A stretch of 64,000 bases of DNA, taken from Rhexocercosporidium sp. MPI-PUGE-AT-0058. Lineage: Eukaryota; Ascomycota; Leotiomycetes; Helotiales. Location: the NCBI GenBank assembly GCA_020746875.1, contig JAGTJL010000022.1, forward strand, positions 434,001 to 498,000, written 5' to 3'. Below are positions 43,204 through 55,576 of the stretch, in pieces (position 1 is the stretch's first letter; each line of letters starts with the position of its first letter). The position numbers were made by a program, and so were the translations under genes. Below the pieces are notes generated by a model, which did not search any database, was not told where the DNA came from, and saw nothing but the letters and a program-made list of their open reading frames with translations.

Positions 43204-44696
43204 TTAAAAACTAAAGCCGCCAGTAAGTCTCATAACATTGTCCGGATCAACCCTCGCCTGCACTCTTCTCAACCTCGCCACATTTCCCCCATAAAGCTGG
43301 GCCCCGGAGTAAGTATCCAACGCATAGTTCGGATACGCTGGATCATTCCCATTGAAAATCCCCTCCTTCTTGGCGACTTCCGTCAAGTAATCAATACTCT
43401 GCTGCATATTGCCCCTCCAGAATGCATCTTTCGCCTGATCATCCCACGCAAAGTACAGGTTCAGTGGTAACGGGGAGCTGGAATGGGGAAATGCGGAATC
43501 GGTCGCGTATTGCCCGTATTTGAGGAAGGGCTCGACGTCGTAGGAGATGAGGTTACCGCTGTTGAGTAAGGCAAGATTGCCGTAGAAGCTGGATTCATTG
43601 CGGACTGCTGTCATGAAGTTTTCTGTAAGGCCGGTGGTCATGAGCGTGTGGAAGGCGCCGCGGTGGCCGGATTGGAGGTATGATGGTGTGCCTTTTGCGA
43701 AGGAGGCGAAAGATTGGGATTTCACTGTTGTGATTGAGATGCCGGCGATATTATTGTAGGGATCGAATGCTGCTGGGCGAGTTGGACCGTCGTAGAATAG
43801 GACAAGGATGGCGCCGGGAAAACTGCCGCCGTTGATGGTTAAAATCAGCTGGGCTTTAGGATCGGTGTTCTCGTTTTGGAATGTGTCGGTTGCTTTGATG
43901 AGGGCGGGGAGGGCACTCAGACCGTAGATCTCAATACCGCCGTAGACTCGGTTCGGTTGGGGAAAGGTCTTGAGGATGATACTGGTTAAAACTCCGAATC
44001 GGTTGAGGCCGCCTTTGAGAGCGAAGAATAGATCGGCTTGACTCGAGTCTACTTTGGTGACGCTGCCATTGGGGAGGACCATGTTGAATGCTACGACGGT
44101 ATCGCACGTCAAGCCGTGTTGATCTGTCAGCCAGGAGTAGCCGCCGCCGAGAGTAAAGCCACCGACTCCGGGACCGAGGACACGTCCTCCAACTACTTGG
44201 ACACCGGATCCATCGAGAGCATCGTACACTTCAGTCCAATGCTACATGTCGTCAGTACCAAACAAAATCGAGATCAAGAGACACTCACCAATCCAGCCCC
44301 AACTTCCACGGTCTTCTTATCCGAAGACAACGAAACTTGATCCAACTTGACCAGCGAAATATGCACACCAGTCGTACTTGAGAACCCCGGATTCGAAGCA
44401 TGACCACCAGACTTGATAGCGAACGGCGTCCTCGTCGCAGCAATGATCTTCATCACAGCAGCAACATCCTGAGCATCAGCAACCTCGACAACACAAGTCG
44501 ACTTGGCGGACGAAGAGGTCATGTAATGCTGAACGGCATCGTTGTAATTAGAGCCTAGTGTCATAGGATAGTAGACCTTGCCTTTGATTTGGCCGGCAAT
44601 GCTCTGGCAGACATCACTTGCAGAAAGAATCTGACGATTGTCGATAGTTGAGGCTGAAGTTGCTGCGATGAGCAGAGGGAAGAGGGAGAAGCGCAT
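43204..44696 (-). CDS. Secreted FAD-linked oxidoreductase (berberine-bridge-enzyme type)
   Basis: Two exons, 44696-44289 and 44241-43204, encode 481 residues; the 47-nt intron has a GTGAGT donor and an ATGTAG acceptor, in phase. A signal peptide (MRFSLFPLLIAATSAS) is followed by the PCMH FAD-binding domain. The flavin-linking His is in IKSGGHASNPG, and the second loop reads GGRVLGPGVGGFTLGGGYSW. A Gly sits where bicovalent members have the linking Cys, so a single covalent FAD bond is likely. The C-terminal BBE-like segment ends in RVQARVDPDNVMRL. Such enzymes oxidise alcohols, sugars or secondary metabolites outside the cell. No biosynthetic cluster partners are seen nearby. Confidence 0.9.
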
Positions 44697-46176
44697 ACTG
44701 AACGGTTAGACTGACGTTCGCTCTAAATCTGGTAATTCTAGTTCAAATCTTCTGGAAACCACGGAAACTTATACGAAGTACACTCATCTTGTCTCACCGG
44801 CGCCCTGGTCTGAACAAAAGGGGGTTTTTTTTTCGATTATGAAAGTTTAGTTGCTGATCAACATCTAATCTCAGTATCGGCGCGGCCCACTAAAGCCTAA
44901 GCATATCCACAACATTGCCCGATATGGCGGCATCCAAGTTTGGACAAGAAATTCAGAATTTCTCCAACCTCTTAAACATCGCACTCGCGCATTGTCGAAG
45001 GCAGACGCTGAGACAACATGTAGCGCGGCGTCATGAGCGGTCAGCGCCACATGAAGCGATCCAGTTTAGCCGTGCCGTCGTTGTTTTTGATTCTTCTCCA
45101 TTAGCTTACAAAGCGATGGATCATGGTCGTCGTGCATCGATTTGCGTCATCCAGCTTCTGCTATCCTTGAACTTGAATCGATTTCTTTGGGACTGCTTAG
45201 CCATGACGGTTGATATCGTTGGAACTGCTGCTAACTGTTGTAGATCTCCTGGACTGACCGTACAGAAAATTGGTACCCTTGGCTTCATCCAACTTGCGCG
45301 TCTAGTGAAAAGGCTACAACCGTATTCTCATAGATCTGATAGGTTGTTCTATCCTAGGCCGTCACCTAGAGGGAGACTAAAGGCAGTGGGAGCCGCCGCT
45401 AATCGTAGCCCGCCCGCCCGTCATTGAAGCTTAAATTTACGCCACAACAATAGCTGGCCGCTGCTGATTCCGAGGCTCATCCACGCTCATGTTTCAAACG
45501 TCCCTGGGAACCCGGACGGTTATGGAAAAACTGCCCTGGAAAAACTGGTGTCTATTTCGCTGGGCTGTAGCTTCGCGAAATTATTTCTCCGACGATGAAA
45601 GTTGATTTACTTTCCCTCGACCCATATGTATATTTTTTCAGTTTTTATTTTTTTGCTTCCGAGTCGTAAGATGTTTTTGTCTTCGCCCAATTTCGAGTTC
45701 CGAGGTAGCGCGCAGAATAGAACAAGGTGGAGAATAAAGCATACCGCCGACACTAGATAGACTTCTGCCGCATCGAATCATAGCTGGCCTCAAACTCCAG
45801 CGTGAGGTGTTGTTTTGTGATAGTCAGGTATCTTTAAGCGAGAAGCCTCCCTGAGTCGATCCAAATTGCATCCCGCTGCCCCACAAAGCCACACCACCGT
45901 TCTCATATTGCCGTCGATCATCCGTTTGCACTTTTTTTACCGGCAGTGCGACTGCAAGTGCAACCCGATGTTTGTCTTTAGCCTCCAAATACGACTAGAA
46001 CTTGTCGATCAGACAAACAGAAGAGCCAAACATTCGTCGTACACAAGATGGCCCGCAGAATGATGCCTCGGCAGCGTACACCATGTGAAGATGCGATACA
46101 GATGTCCTTTATATCTTCGAACTGTCGACGAGACTTCCACCTGTATGAGGAGCGAGTCCCTTGAAGCGATATCAAG
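44697..46176. other. Intergenic, no gene recognised
   Basis: About 1.5 kb between two divergent secreted-enzyme genes. A 170-codon open stretch at 44915-45427 shows no domain and Arg/Ser-rich composition, as often seen by chance. I leave it unannotated. Confidence 0.4.
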
Positions 46177-47535
46177 ATGCGCTTCTCCTTATTCCTGATC
46201 TGCACCTTGATGCAGTTTGCCTCCATCCTGGCCATCCCCGTCAACGAGCAACTCGCCTCACGCCCAGCACCTCTCCCACCAACTGACGACCCCTTCTACA
46301 CTCCCCCCACCGACCTCTCAGCCCGAAAACCTGGAGCCATTCTCCGCTCGCGCTCAATCGGACCACTCTCACTCGGCGGCTCAGTCCCCTTCCAAGCCAA
46401 AGCCGCATATCAGCTCCTATACAGAACGACAGACACTCTAGGTGATGCATCAGCCGCGGTGACGACGGTCATTATTCCGAACAAGGGCAACAGCTCGAGA
46501 TTGCTTTCATATCAATTCGCTGAGGATGCAGCATGGGCGAATTGTGCGCCTTCGTATACGATCCGATTGGGGTCCAATCCGAAGAATTTTGGTTCTAATG
46601 GCGTGGAGACGCTGTTCATCATCGCGGCGTTGAATCGTAGGTGGATTGTCAATCTGCCGGATTATCAGGGCCTGCAGTCTGCTTTCACATCGGGCATTCA
46701 GGCCGGTCAGGCAACGCTTGATTCTGTTCGTGCTGCTCTTGCTTCGGGGTCTTTGACTGGTGTGTCTCCTGAAGCCGAGTATCAGATGTGGGGATACTCC
46801 GGAGGTTCAATAGCATCGGAGTGGGCAGCCGAATTGCAGCCTTCGTACGCACCCGAGCTAAACTTTAAAGGTGTTGCTATCGGAGGTGTCGTTCCGAACA
46901 TCACGGCCGTCCTGAAAGCTGTCAATAAAAGCCTCTTCGCAGGTCTCGTTCCAGCCGGAATCCTCGGTCTCGCGAATGCGTATCCAGACTTGAAGGCCTA
47001 TATCGATCAGCACCTTATTCCGTCCAAGGCCCAAGACTTCAAAAAGGCCCGCACACAATGTCTCGGTTCCAGCATCGTCACATTTGCTGGCCAGGACATG
47101 TATTCTTACTTCGACACGGGAGCTGCGGTTGTGAACAGTCCCATTCCGCAGTCTGTCATGACTATGACTGGACTTATGGGCACGCATGGAACGCCCAAGA
47201 TGCCAATCTACGCGTACCAGGCTGTTGCCGACGAGGTTGCTCCTATCAAGTATACGGATGCTTTGGTCACTGAACTCTGTTCTCAGGGCGCTCAAATTGA
47301 GTATATTCGAGATGCGCTGAGCGGACATGCCACGCAGGAGATTATTGGTTCTGGTGATGCCTTCAAGTTTTTGATCGATAGGTTCGACGGTGTGGCTTCT
47401 GCTCCTGGTTGTAGGACGAAGACTGTGTTGAGTGCGACGATTGATGGAGATGGAGTTGCTGAGTTGGGAGAGATCGTGGTCGGTGCATTGTTGGCGATTT
47501 TGCAACGACCGGTCGCGCCTGGAACGGTTGGTTAA
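46177..47535 (+). CDS. Secretory lipase (LIP / CAL-A type)
   Basis: Single exon, 452 residues, with a signal peptide of about 19 residues ending ILAIP. The lipase signature is MWGYSGGSIASEW, nucleophile Ser at about residue 208. The acid Asp is probably in VADEVAP and the His in LSGHATQE, in the usual order. Length and motifs match the fungal secretory lipase family, of which Candida antarctica lipase A is the best-known member. It hydrolyses extracellular triglycerides or esters. Cysteines (NCAPS, QCLGS, LCSQG, PGCRT) suggest two disulfides. Confidence 0.92.
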   Translation: MRFSLFLICTLMQFASILAIPVNEQLASRPAPLPPTDDPFYTPPTDLSARKPGAILRSRSIGPLSLGGSVPFQAKAAYQLLYRTTDTLGDASAAVTTVIIPNKGNSSRLLSYQFAEDAAWANCAPSYTIRLGSNPKNFGSNGVETLFIIAALNRRWIVNLPDYQGLQSAFTSGIQAGQATLDSVRAALASGSLTGVSPEAEYQMWGYSGGSIASEWAAELQPSYAPELNFKGVAIGGVVPNITAVLKAVNKSLFAGLVPAGILGLANAYPDLKAYIDQHLIPSKAQDFKKARTQCLGSSIVTFAGQDMYSYFDTGAAVVNSPIPQSVMTMTGLMGTHGTPKMPIYAYQAVADEVAPIKYTDALVTELCSQGAQIEYIRDALSGHATQEIIGSGDAFKFLIDRFDGVASAPGCRTKTVLSATIDGDGVAELGEIVVGALLAILQRPVAPGTVG

Positions 47536-49839
47536 GATGTTGGAACTCTTTTTTATTTTTTTGGCAAGGCATTGAACCAAAGAGTTGAGTGCACAATACA
47601 GTCAAAGAAAAGAATTTGGTTAGGTTTCTTGCTAGATAGCCTCGCTAGGAAAGGGGCCCGCGGCATCCGGCGATGACACCTCTCTCGTAGTCTAATAAAC
47701 GCCATGCGCAATAAAACGGCAATTGTACCAAGAAACAATCAAATGATGCCTCCAAGCGGGATTCACAGGAGACTGAAGGAAACACGACCATCATACCATC
47801 CTCGCGATCCAAACCCTTCTCGGCCCGAGCATTTCTGTCCAAGCGCAGGACTGGGCATTACGATGAAGTAACAGGAGCAAATTTGGAACCAGTCCCCATT
47901 TCCAGCCAAAATTATGGCGACATAGATTCGCCCACTATGCTCGGGTATTGGGACGAGAAGATTGGAGGACACTCGATGGTCATGTATGGTCGCAGGAAAG
48001 CTTTTGAAAGCATGGAAAACAATGCGAAGCGGAGGTGACGAACATCATTTGCGGCCATCGAACCTCAGATGAATGCTATCAGCAAATGACGAGAGGAATA
48101 CCTCCAAAATCGCGGAGTCGGTCGCTGGACGGCTACGCCGACACAGAAAAGAAAATCGTGACGATTCTGAAGAGCTGTCAATGCGAAACTCTTATTATAA
48201 CGTCATCCTTCGAGCTTGGTCGCGTCGTGTCTCGAGCTCGAAACCTCGAGGAGGATCTTGACAGGCTTTGTGGCGACTCTCCGCAAACAGAACCCGCCCC
48301 GCGAAATCAAATATTCCCAGTTTTTCAATCAGCAGGCCCAGAACCGAAACGAGGGATTTTCAACTTCAAGCCTGGGATGAAGATTCAGAGTAGGGCCGAG
48401 AGTATCCACATGCCCAGCTGCCCAGGAATCGCAAAAGCTTCTCCACAAACACGAAACAAACACCAAAAGGAGGGCGCAGGCAAAATCCTGTCATCAAATA
48501 AACAATTTGTGCTGTTGAGATTAAAAAAATATGCGCAATTCGACTGGCTTGGATTCTAAAGAGAGGCTCGGCGGTTGGCGGCGGTTGGCTTGGCTAGCTG
48601 CAGCGAGAACAATGATGGCGCCGGATTAGTGGTGTGATAGGTGTGGTGTGTTGGTGTCATATCAGAGTTCTCGGCGTACCCAACTTTCCTTTCCTTTCGT
48701 CCCCATTTCTTGCAGCGGAGAGAACAGCGAAAAGTGCGGCAGGATCAACGGTCTTGCGATGATTATTCTGGACAGTCTACTCCGTGCCGAGATTTGAGAT
48801 GCCAGCACGATTACTACACGGTACGGAGAAGGAATTCTGGTCGGTCGGGGTGATGGTGGAGAAGTTCTTTCCTGGTGCCAAGGGGCCCCATGGGCTGACT
48901 CGCTGACAAGAGAGTGGAACTCATGGAGTCCCCGGCTGGAGCAGAGCCTGCAAGCGTCGCATTTCTCCCAGAAAACTCCACTTAAGAGGAGGTTTTCATC
49001 CACTCGCTATCTCCCTTTCCCAGCGGGAAGCATCCAGATGTGCTTGTCGGATTCGACAAGACGCACAATAGTGGAGTCTGGTAGGGATTGGGTCATCACT
49101 CGCTGAATCTTTTGCCTTGGAAGTGCCGCTGCATGACTTGGCTGTTTGTCTTGGAAGTTAATGATATCGCTTCATCGTCGAGTGAGAGCATGGGGCAGTG
49201 CTTCATCATTGGCTATAGGCGAATAATAAGGCCGAACCGATGCCAATCGACGCAAGGTCCAAGAAACACCATCCCAGGAGTGGCCTTCTAGTGCAATTCT
49301 TCGTGCGTTCTATGCCGTTGAGCTAGATCCAGTTGAGACAAAATTGTCCCGGGGTTAGATGGCAAAGAGGCCGGCGTATGAAGGCTTCTCCACATGTAGA
49401 TATGCCGGGGTAGACGATCCGACTTGGCATCTCCAGAGGGGAAAAGTACAAACATTGGCATTGGCCGATCTTGACCACCCCAGGATAACGCCCCTGTGAG
49501 CGAGGTCTGAACTGTGGATGTTGTCTCTGGATGAGCCAACCAGGTCTCATAATGTCATCGGAATCGTCGGTCCTGGTGTCCCGACCGATACTATACTGTC
49601 CCTACCGTTGTTTACCTAAAGAGCTCATGCGGAGGGCGGGGCATGGGGAATGAGTTGAGCTCCATGATGGGATATATATCTCTTCTGCTGCTCATAGAAT
49701 TTGTTCTTTTCATCAGCAGTTCATTCCTCGATCATTCGACCTCCTCGTCGTCGCTCCTTCCATCCAACGAACGACTGTCTTTCATTAGATAGTGTCAACC
49801 TTTAGCGATTTCCTGCACCACCAACAACAAACATTCATA
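47536..49839. other. Intergenic, including the transporter promoter
   Basis: About 2.3 kb with no supported gene; the open stretch at 48035-48559 lacks motifs. The last 200 bp hold promoter-like elements, listed separately. Confidence 0.4.
49629..49680 (+). promoter_or_regulatory. CreA-type sites and TATA-like box of the sugar transporter
   Basis: GCGGAG at 49629-49634 and GCGGGG at 49636-49641 both fit the CreA/Mig1 consensus SYGGRG and sit side by side, which favours binding. GATATATATC at 49671-49680 is a TATA-like element about 160 nt before the ATG. Glucose repression of a sugar permease is plausible but inferred. Confidence 0.45.
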
Positions 49840-51390
49840 ATGGAGACTGTCGAGAGAACCGCCACAAATGCTTCGGCGGGCATTAATGAGCGCAAGAAGA
49901 GCAATGTCGCTGTCGATGACCATGCCGTTACTGGTGCGGGACACATTACCACCAGGGAATCCATCGTCCCTGTTGCTCTCGTCACGGTCCTCTTCTTCAT
50001 GTGGGGGTTTGCATACGGTCTTTTGGATGTCCTGAATGCCCATTTCCAGACAGCTTTAGACATCTCTCAAGGCCAATCTGGTGGTCTGCAAGCTGCATAC
50101 TTCGGGTTCGTATTTCCCAAGCCTTCAAGAGCTTGCATTCTCGCAAAATTGTACTGACTTGACTGCAGTGCTTACTTCATCGGTCCCCTCACATACTCCG
50201 GTTGGGTCGTACGTAGATTTGGTTACAGATGGGCCTTCATTACCGGTCTCTGCATTTATGGTGTCGGTGCTTTGATGTTCTGGCCCTCAGGTGTCAAGCG
50301 ATCGTAAGTTCTCTCTCCACTTGCTCATGTGGTCATGTGCTAATGAAATCGCAGCTTTATTGGATTCTGCTTGAGCATGTTCATCGTCGGTAGCGGTCTT
50401 TCAACACTCGAGACGGCAGCCAATCCTTTCATTGCAACCTGCGGTCCGCCAAAGTACTCTGAGCTCCGTCTCACTCTGGCACAATCTTTCCAAGCTGTTG
50501 GCACAGTGGTAGCTCCTGTCCTCGCTTCCCAAGTCATTTTCAAGAAGGTCGACGATACATCTTTGACGTCCGTTCAATGGGTCTATCTCGGCATTGCCAT
50601 CTTCGTCTTCCTCCTCGCCATCGTCTTCTTCTTCGTCCACCTCCCTGAAGTCACCGACGCCGATATGGCCGAGCAAGCCGCACTCTCCGCTCAAGACACC
50701 GACTTCGAGGACAAGCCCCTTGGCAAGCAATACACACTCTTCTTCGGTGTCATTGCCCAGTTCTGCTACGTAGGTGCTCAAGTCGCATATGCTGGCTACT
50801 TCATCAACTACGTCTCCTGGGTCCGACCTGGCACTACCCACGCAACTGGTGCAAACCTCCTTGCTGGTGCTCAGGGCTGTTTCGCTATCGGGCGTTTCGT
50901 CGCCAGTGGTATGCTCAAATTCGTCAAGCCACGTCTCGTCCTCATGGGTTTCTTGACCGGCGTCGTCGTCTTCGCTTGTCTCGTCATCGGCCTGAAGGGT
51001 AACGGAGGTGTCGCAGCCATCTTCTTGGTTCTCTTTTTTGAGTCTTGCGTGTTCCCCCTCATCTTCACCCTCTCCCTTCGTGGTCTTGGAAGACACAGCA
51101 AACGCGGTGCATCCTTCATCGTCGCAGCCGTTTCCGGAGGTGCACTGTTTCCCCCAGTTCTTGGCGCTGTCGCAGACGCTTTGGGAGGAAATACTCAAAA
51201 GGCCTTCTTCATCCCGTTGATCGGTTTCGCCATCGCAATCACGTTTCCCATCTACCTCAATATCTTCAAGAGAAAGACCCTCGATGGCTGGACTGAGAAG
51301 GTCAAGGTCGGTATCGATGAGCCTACGAAGGATATTGAGACTGGCTCCGTCAATGAGAAGACCGACGCTACTCATATGGAGAAGTTGTGA
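49840..51390 (+). CDS. MFS sugar permease, L-fucose permease (FucP) type
   Basis: Three exons, 49840-50105, 50169-50303 and 50355-51390, encode 478 residues with consistent phases. The start matches METVERTAT and a hydrophilic cytosolic tail of about 40 residues. The first membrane helix, VTVLFFMWGFAYGLLDVLN, carries the FucP-family FFMWG..DVLN signature. Others include YFIGPLTYSGW, LSTLETAANPF, and paired motifs in the second half (YFINYVSWVRPGTT, FESCVFPLIFTLSLRGLG, SGGALFPPVLGAVAD). About 12 helices are visible. It probably imports fucose, glucose or a related hexose by proton symport across the plasma membrane. The hAT element begins 338 bp past its stop. Confidence 0.92.
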
Positions 51391-51719
51391 TTTGGTTGAA
51401 GATTGGACTCGGTTATAATGATTGTTAAAGTGGCGTTTTCTTTTTGGGAGGGGTGTATGAGATATCCAATGATAAATTTACGGACTGCGTTTCAAAGGGA
51501 ATGGAAATGTTATAGAATAGATTATGAATAGACGGTATATGACTTACACACTTGGAGTTTCGTCGTTTCCTCGCATTTTCTGCCGATTGAATGGATATAT
51601 ATACCTGTGTACTAAGCCCTAAGTAGCGTACTTAATAGAACAGAGTACTAGTGTACACATCGAGCGCGTATCAGTACGTGAAAATGACCAAGATCCAATT
51701 CCATAACTCGCGTTACCTG

Positions 51720-51727
51720 AGTACATG
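51720..51727 (+). repeat. hAT target-site duplication, left
   Basis: AGTACATG directly precedes the CAGCG terminus of the element. The identical octamer follows the CGCTG end at 55569-55576. Eight bases is the diagnostic hAT length. Confidence 0.9.
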
Positions 51728-54700
51728 CAGCGTAAAAAATGATTAGATTAGATTAGATTAATAGCTATTAATCTAAATCTAATCAAGTAAAATTTGAATT
51801 AATCAAATTCTAATTTAATCTAATCTAATTAATCAAGAATTAATTGATTAATTTAATTAATAAAAGAGCCGTATCCTAATTAGGTTTAGATTTTTGAGAC
51901 TAAACTAAAAAGGGTTAGTATATACTAAGAATAGATTTAGTCAAAATTTTAGAAGCTCGGTTAATTTAGATTAAGCGAAAATTAATCCTAAACTTATTTA
52001 TATTATATATAATATATAATTAAGAAGCTAATTAATAAGAGACAATAAGCTAGTAAGTTTATAAATAGACTACTAATAATAATTTCTATTTTAAGATTAA
52101 AATCTATAATATTTTATTAATAGAATACGTATTTACAAGCAAATATTTCTTATTTATTATATAATTCCAAATAGCTTTTAAAGAAATTATTAATCATAAG
52201 TCCAATTATAATAAGTAATATATTAATAAGATTTTAATATAAATTAGTAATAGTAAAATCTATTTTAAGATTAAAAATTAGAGTATTTTATTAATAAAAT
52301 ACGTATTTATAAGCAAGTATTCCTTATTTGTCAGCTAATTCCAAATACTTTTCTAAAGAATTCGATAAATTTCTACTTATTATAAATCAATTATATTTAA
52401 TTATAAATTAATACCTTTATAACTTATAATAATTACAAATAATAGTTATAATTTATAATAAGTAAAATCAACTAAAAAGTAATATTCTTTATATAAACGA
52501 AGATTCTCTATTATAAAGATAGATTTTTCTTTAATCAGAAATCAACTACTTTTATAATCGATACTTATATTATAACTACTACGACTATTATTTTTTATAA
52601 TATTATTACTATTATTCCTTATACGAAATGTCTCAAAAATCCTCTATTAAGCTTAATTTAGAGCAAAATCAACCTACTTTTCAATTAAAGCCTTTAAACG
52701 AAGCTCCTCTTATATTTAAAGAAAAGCTATTCTTTAAGACTTTAAATACTCCTAAGGAAAATCCCGAAGATCCGAAAAATTACCGTTCGGTTATTATTAA
52801 GTATCTATTTATAGGCTGTCGGTAAGTTTATATAATTAATATTAATAAATTAAATAACTAACTTATTTATTAAAAAAACGTAGTATAATCAACGAGTTTA
52901 TTAATCGACTAGTAATTATATTACTCACTACCGATACTCACATAAGAGCTATAATATTAGTCGACTACTTAGTGGTTTGTCAAGTAATAATAGTAAGTTA
53001 TACTAATAATAATAATAGATACTTCCGACGCTGAATCGTCTCAAGGCTCTTCGACTATATTAGACGCTTTCTCTCGACAAAGAGCTAATAAGCGTAAAGA
53101 ACCGGAAAAAGAATTGTTTAATATTAATAACTTTAAGAATTTACTTCTTAATTTTATTATATCAAATAATATCTCTTTTCGAGCAATCTCTAGTATATCT
53201 TTTAAAGAACTAGCTTTTTATCTTAACGAGTAAGTTATATTAATATTTATATTATTAATAATATACTAATAAAATTATAATTAAGTGCCTCCTATATATC
53301 CGGCAATAATAAAAGAAAAGTTAAATACTCTTTACCTTTTAAAGCAAAATATTATTAAAAAAGAACTACAAGAAGTTATTACTTTTAATAGCAGTTTCTC
53401 TTTGACTTTAAACGCTTAGACAGCTATTAATTAAGACGCGTATCTTAGTATTACAATGTAAGTTTATATTTTAATATTAATATTATAATATTATAATATT
53501 AATTCATTTATTAATTTAATCATCTTATAAACAACAACTTTAAATTAAAAAGCTATTTATTAGCTATACGACCTCTTATTAAACGGCATTCCGGAGTTTA
53601 TATATTTCAAGTCTTATTAAAGACTTTAATAGAATATAATATTAAATATAATATCTCTACGTAAGTTATTTTTTTTAAAAAATATTTAATATAAATACTA
53701 ACTTTTAATAATAAAATTACTAGAGATAACGCAAGCTCTAACGATACTCTTATTAATACTTTAAAACAGTATTATATAAGAGAATCTATTAAATTTCAAG
53801 GCGATATAACTTGTTTAGCTCACGTACTTAATTTAGTCGTTCAAGATATATTAAAAGCTCTTATTAAAAAAGCTTATAATGATATTAACGATAACGATAT
53901 CTATTAAGAAGAGAATAATCAAGAAGAGGAATATAATAGTAAGTGTATTTAATAACTCTTTATTATATTTTATATATTAATAATCCATTTAGATATATCT
54001 CTTTAGAAAAAAGTAAGAAAAATAATCGTCGGTATTCGATATTCACAAGAAAATAAAAGAAACTTCGATATACAAGTTAAAGCTTTAAAAATTAATAATC
54101 CTCGACTACCTCAATTAAGTAAGTTTTACTTATATTAAGTATTAATTATATTTAAGTTTATTTACTAATTTTATTATTAAATTAAAAAACCCGATAGTCC
54201 TCTACGGCTAATATACTTAAGGACTTTTTACACGTTTAGCAAGCTATTAAAATCGTTATAAGCCTATCGACTACTAAGTCTTTTGAAAAGAATAAAGAAA
54301 TTCTTATTTTAAAAGACTCGGAAATAGCTTATTTAAAAAAGTGCTTGAAGATATTTAATATCTTTATAAAGCCTACTACTAAGCTTCAAGCCGAAAAATA
54401 TCCAACGATTTATTATTTATTACCTGAGGTATATAAATTATATACTCGATTAAAAGGATTAAAAGAAGAAATTAATATAAGTAATAAATATTAATATTAA
54501 TATTAATTTATTTACTAAATTTAATCTTAAGATCTTAACTTTACCGACGCTATTAATAAAGGGCTTATTAAGCTCCGAAAATATTATCCTAAAACAGGAA
54601 ATATAAACGAAAATAATAAGAGCTTATATTTAGCTCTAATATTAGACTCTCGTATTAAACAAGAGGGCCTAGAAGTTATTGGCTTATCTCGAAATCAAGC

Positions 54701-55568
54701 CTTTAAAATATATAATAAATTAAAAGAAGTTTATAATATATAAGTATATTTATTTATATTACTTAAAATTACTAATTAATTAAATAGCTTTAAAGTCGAC
54801 TTCGCGCTAGCAAATCCTCCTATCGAAGAAGCTCAAAATCTAGCTCTCGAAGATAGCGACGATAATTCTGATATTTATATTCAAGACAATGAAAATAACG
54901 ATTTAAATGAATTAAATAAATATATTCAAGAACCAAGAGCTAATAAAGCGGTAAGTAATAAAACTTTTATATATTATATATACTAATATTATAATAGACT
55001 CGACTTCTTACTTTTTGGCTTCAAAATAAAGATAAATACCCCGTATTATCTTTAATAGCTAGAAATTATTTACAAATTCCGGCTACTTCAGCACCTAATA
55101 AGAGGTTTTTTAGTTAAGGGGCTCTTATTATTAATAAGCTAAGAAATCGACTAGCAAAAGATACGTTTGAAAAGATTATTTACTTAAAAAGTTAGGGAGT
55201 TATTAAAGAGAAAAAGGAAGAAGACGATATAAGAAAAGAAGTTAAAGATATAGAAAATAACAACTTATTCTTTATTAAATAGGTTTTATTAATTAGTTTA
55301 TTAGTTAATTTATTAATTAATTTATAAGTTACTTGTTTAATTATTCAACCATCTAGTTCATTATTACTTAATAGTATTATAAATATATTTATTTATTTGT
55401 TTAACATTATTATAAGTCAGTCATTAATTAAATTAATCTAGATTAATCTAGATTAATTAATCTAATTCTAATCTAATTAAGTCAATTTTTCATTAATCTA
55501 ATTCTAATCTAATCTAATCAATTAATCAGATTATTAATCGATTAGCTTGATTAATTTTGCTCACGCTG
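51728..55568. mobile_element. hAT-superfamily DNA transposon, full length but inactive
   Basis: The 3,841-bp element begins CAGCGTAAAAAATGATTAG, and its right end reads CAGCGTGAGCAAAATTAATC on the minus strand, so the termini are imperfect inverted repeats starting CAG. Perfect 8-bp target duplications (AGTACATG) flank it. Subterminal regions on both sides are packed with GATTA/TAATC repeats. The whole element is far more AT-rich than neighbouring genes. It encodes one plus-strand hAT transposase now broken by stops. Identity rests on target-site length, end sequence and transposase motifs together. Confidence 0.92.
52628..55280 (+). pseudogene. hAT transposase, decayed, apparently intron-rich
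   Basis: Exon-like blocks include an N-terminal segment from ATG 52628 (MSQKSSIKLN) and THYRYSHKSYNISRLLSGL. Then come RDNASSNDTLINTLKQYY with ITCLAHVLNLVVQDIL near 53.72-53.86 kb, the DDE/insertion core. The C-terminal dimerisation motif is YPVLSLIARNYLQIPATSAPN, then KLRNRLAKDTFEKIIYLKS near 55.03-55.19 kb. Stops replace Gln (FS stop GAL) and Trp (KS stop G). About ten GTAAGT-type donors with CTAAC-like branch points and TAG acceptors sit between blocks. This suggests the ancestral gene had many short introns. It is not functional. Confidence 0.8.
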
Positions 55569-55576
55569 AGTACATG
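55569..55576 (+). repeat. hAT target-site duplication, right
   Basis: AGTACATG, identical to the left copy at 51720-51727. Confidence 0.9.

Noticed and set aside
44915..45427. 170-codon open frame between two secreted-enzyme genes
   Set aside because: Arg/Ser-rich, no signal peptide or domain; I cannot support it as a gene.
43204..47535. Secondary-metabolite cluster around the FAD oxidoreductase
   Set aside because: No synthase, P450, methyltransferase or transcription factor gene lies next to it; the lipase is a stand-alone secreted enzyme.
48035..48559. 174-codon open frame upstream of the permease
   Set aside because: No motif and competing frame; likely noncoding.
50401..51375. Long antisense open frame (324 codons) across the permease
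   Set aside because: Acidic, repetitive shadow of a well-supported MFS gene on the other strand.
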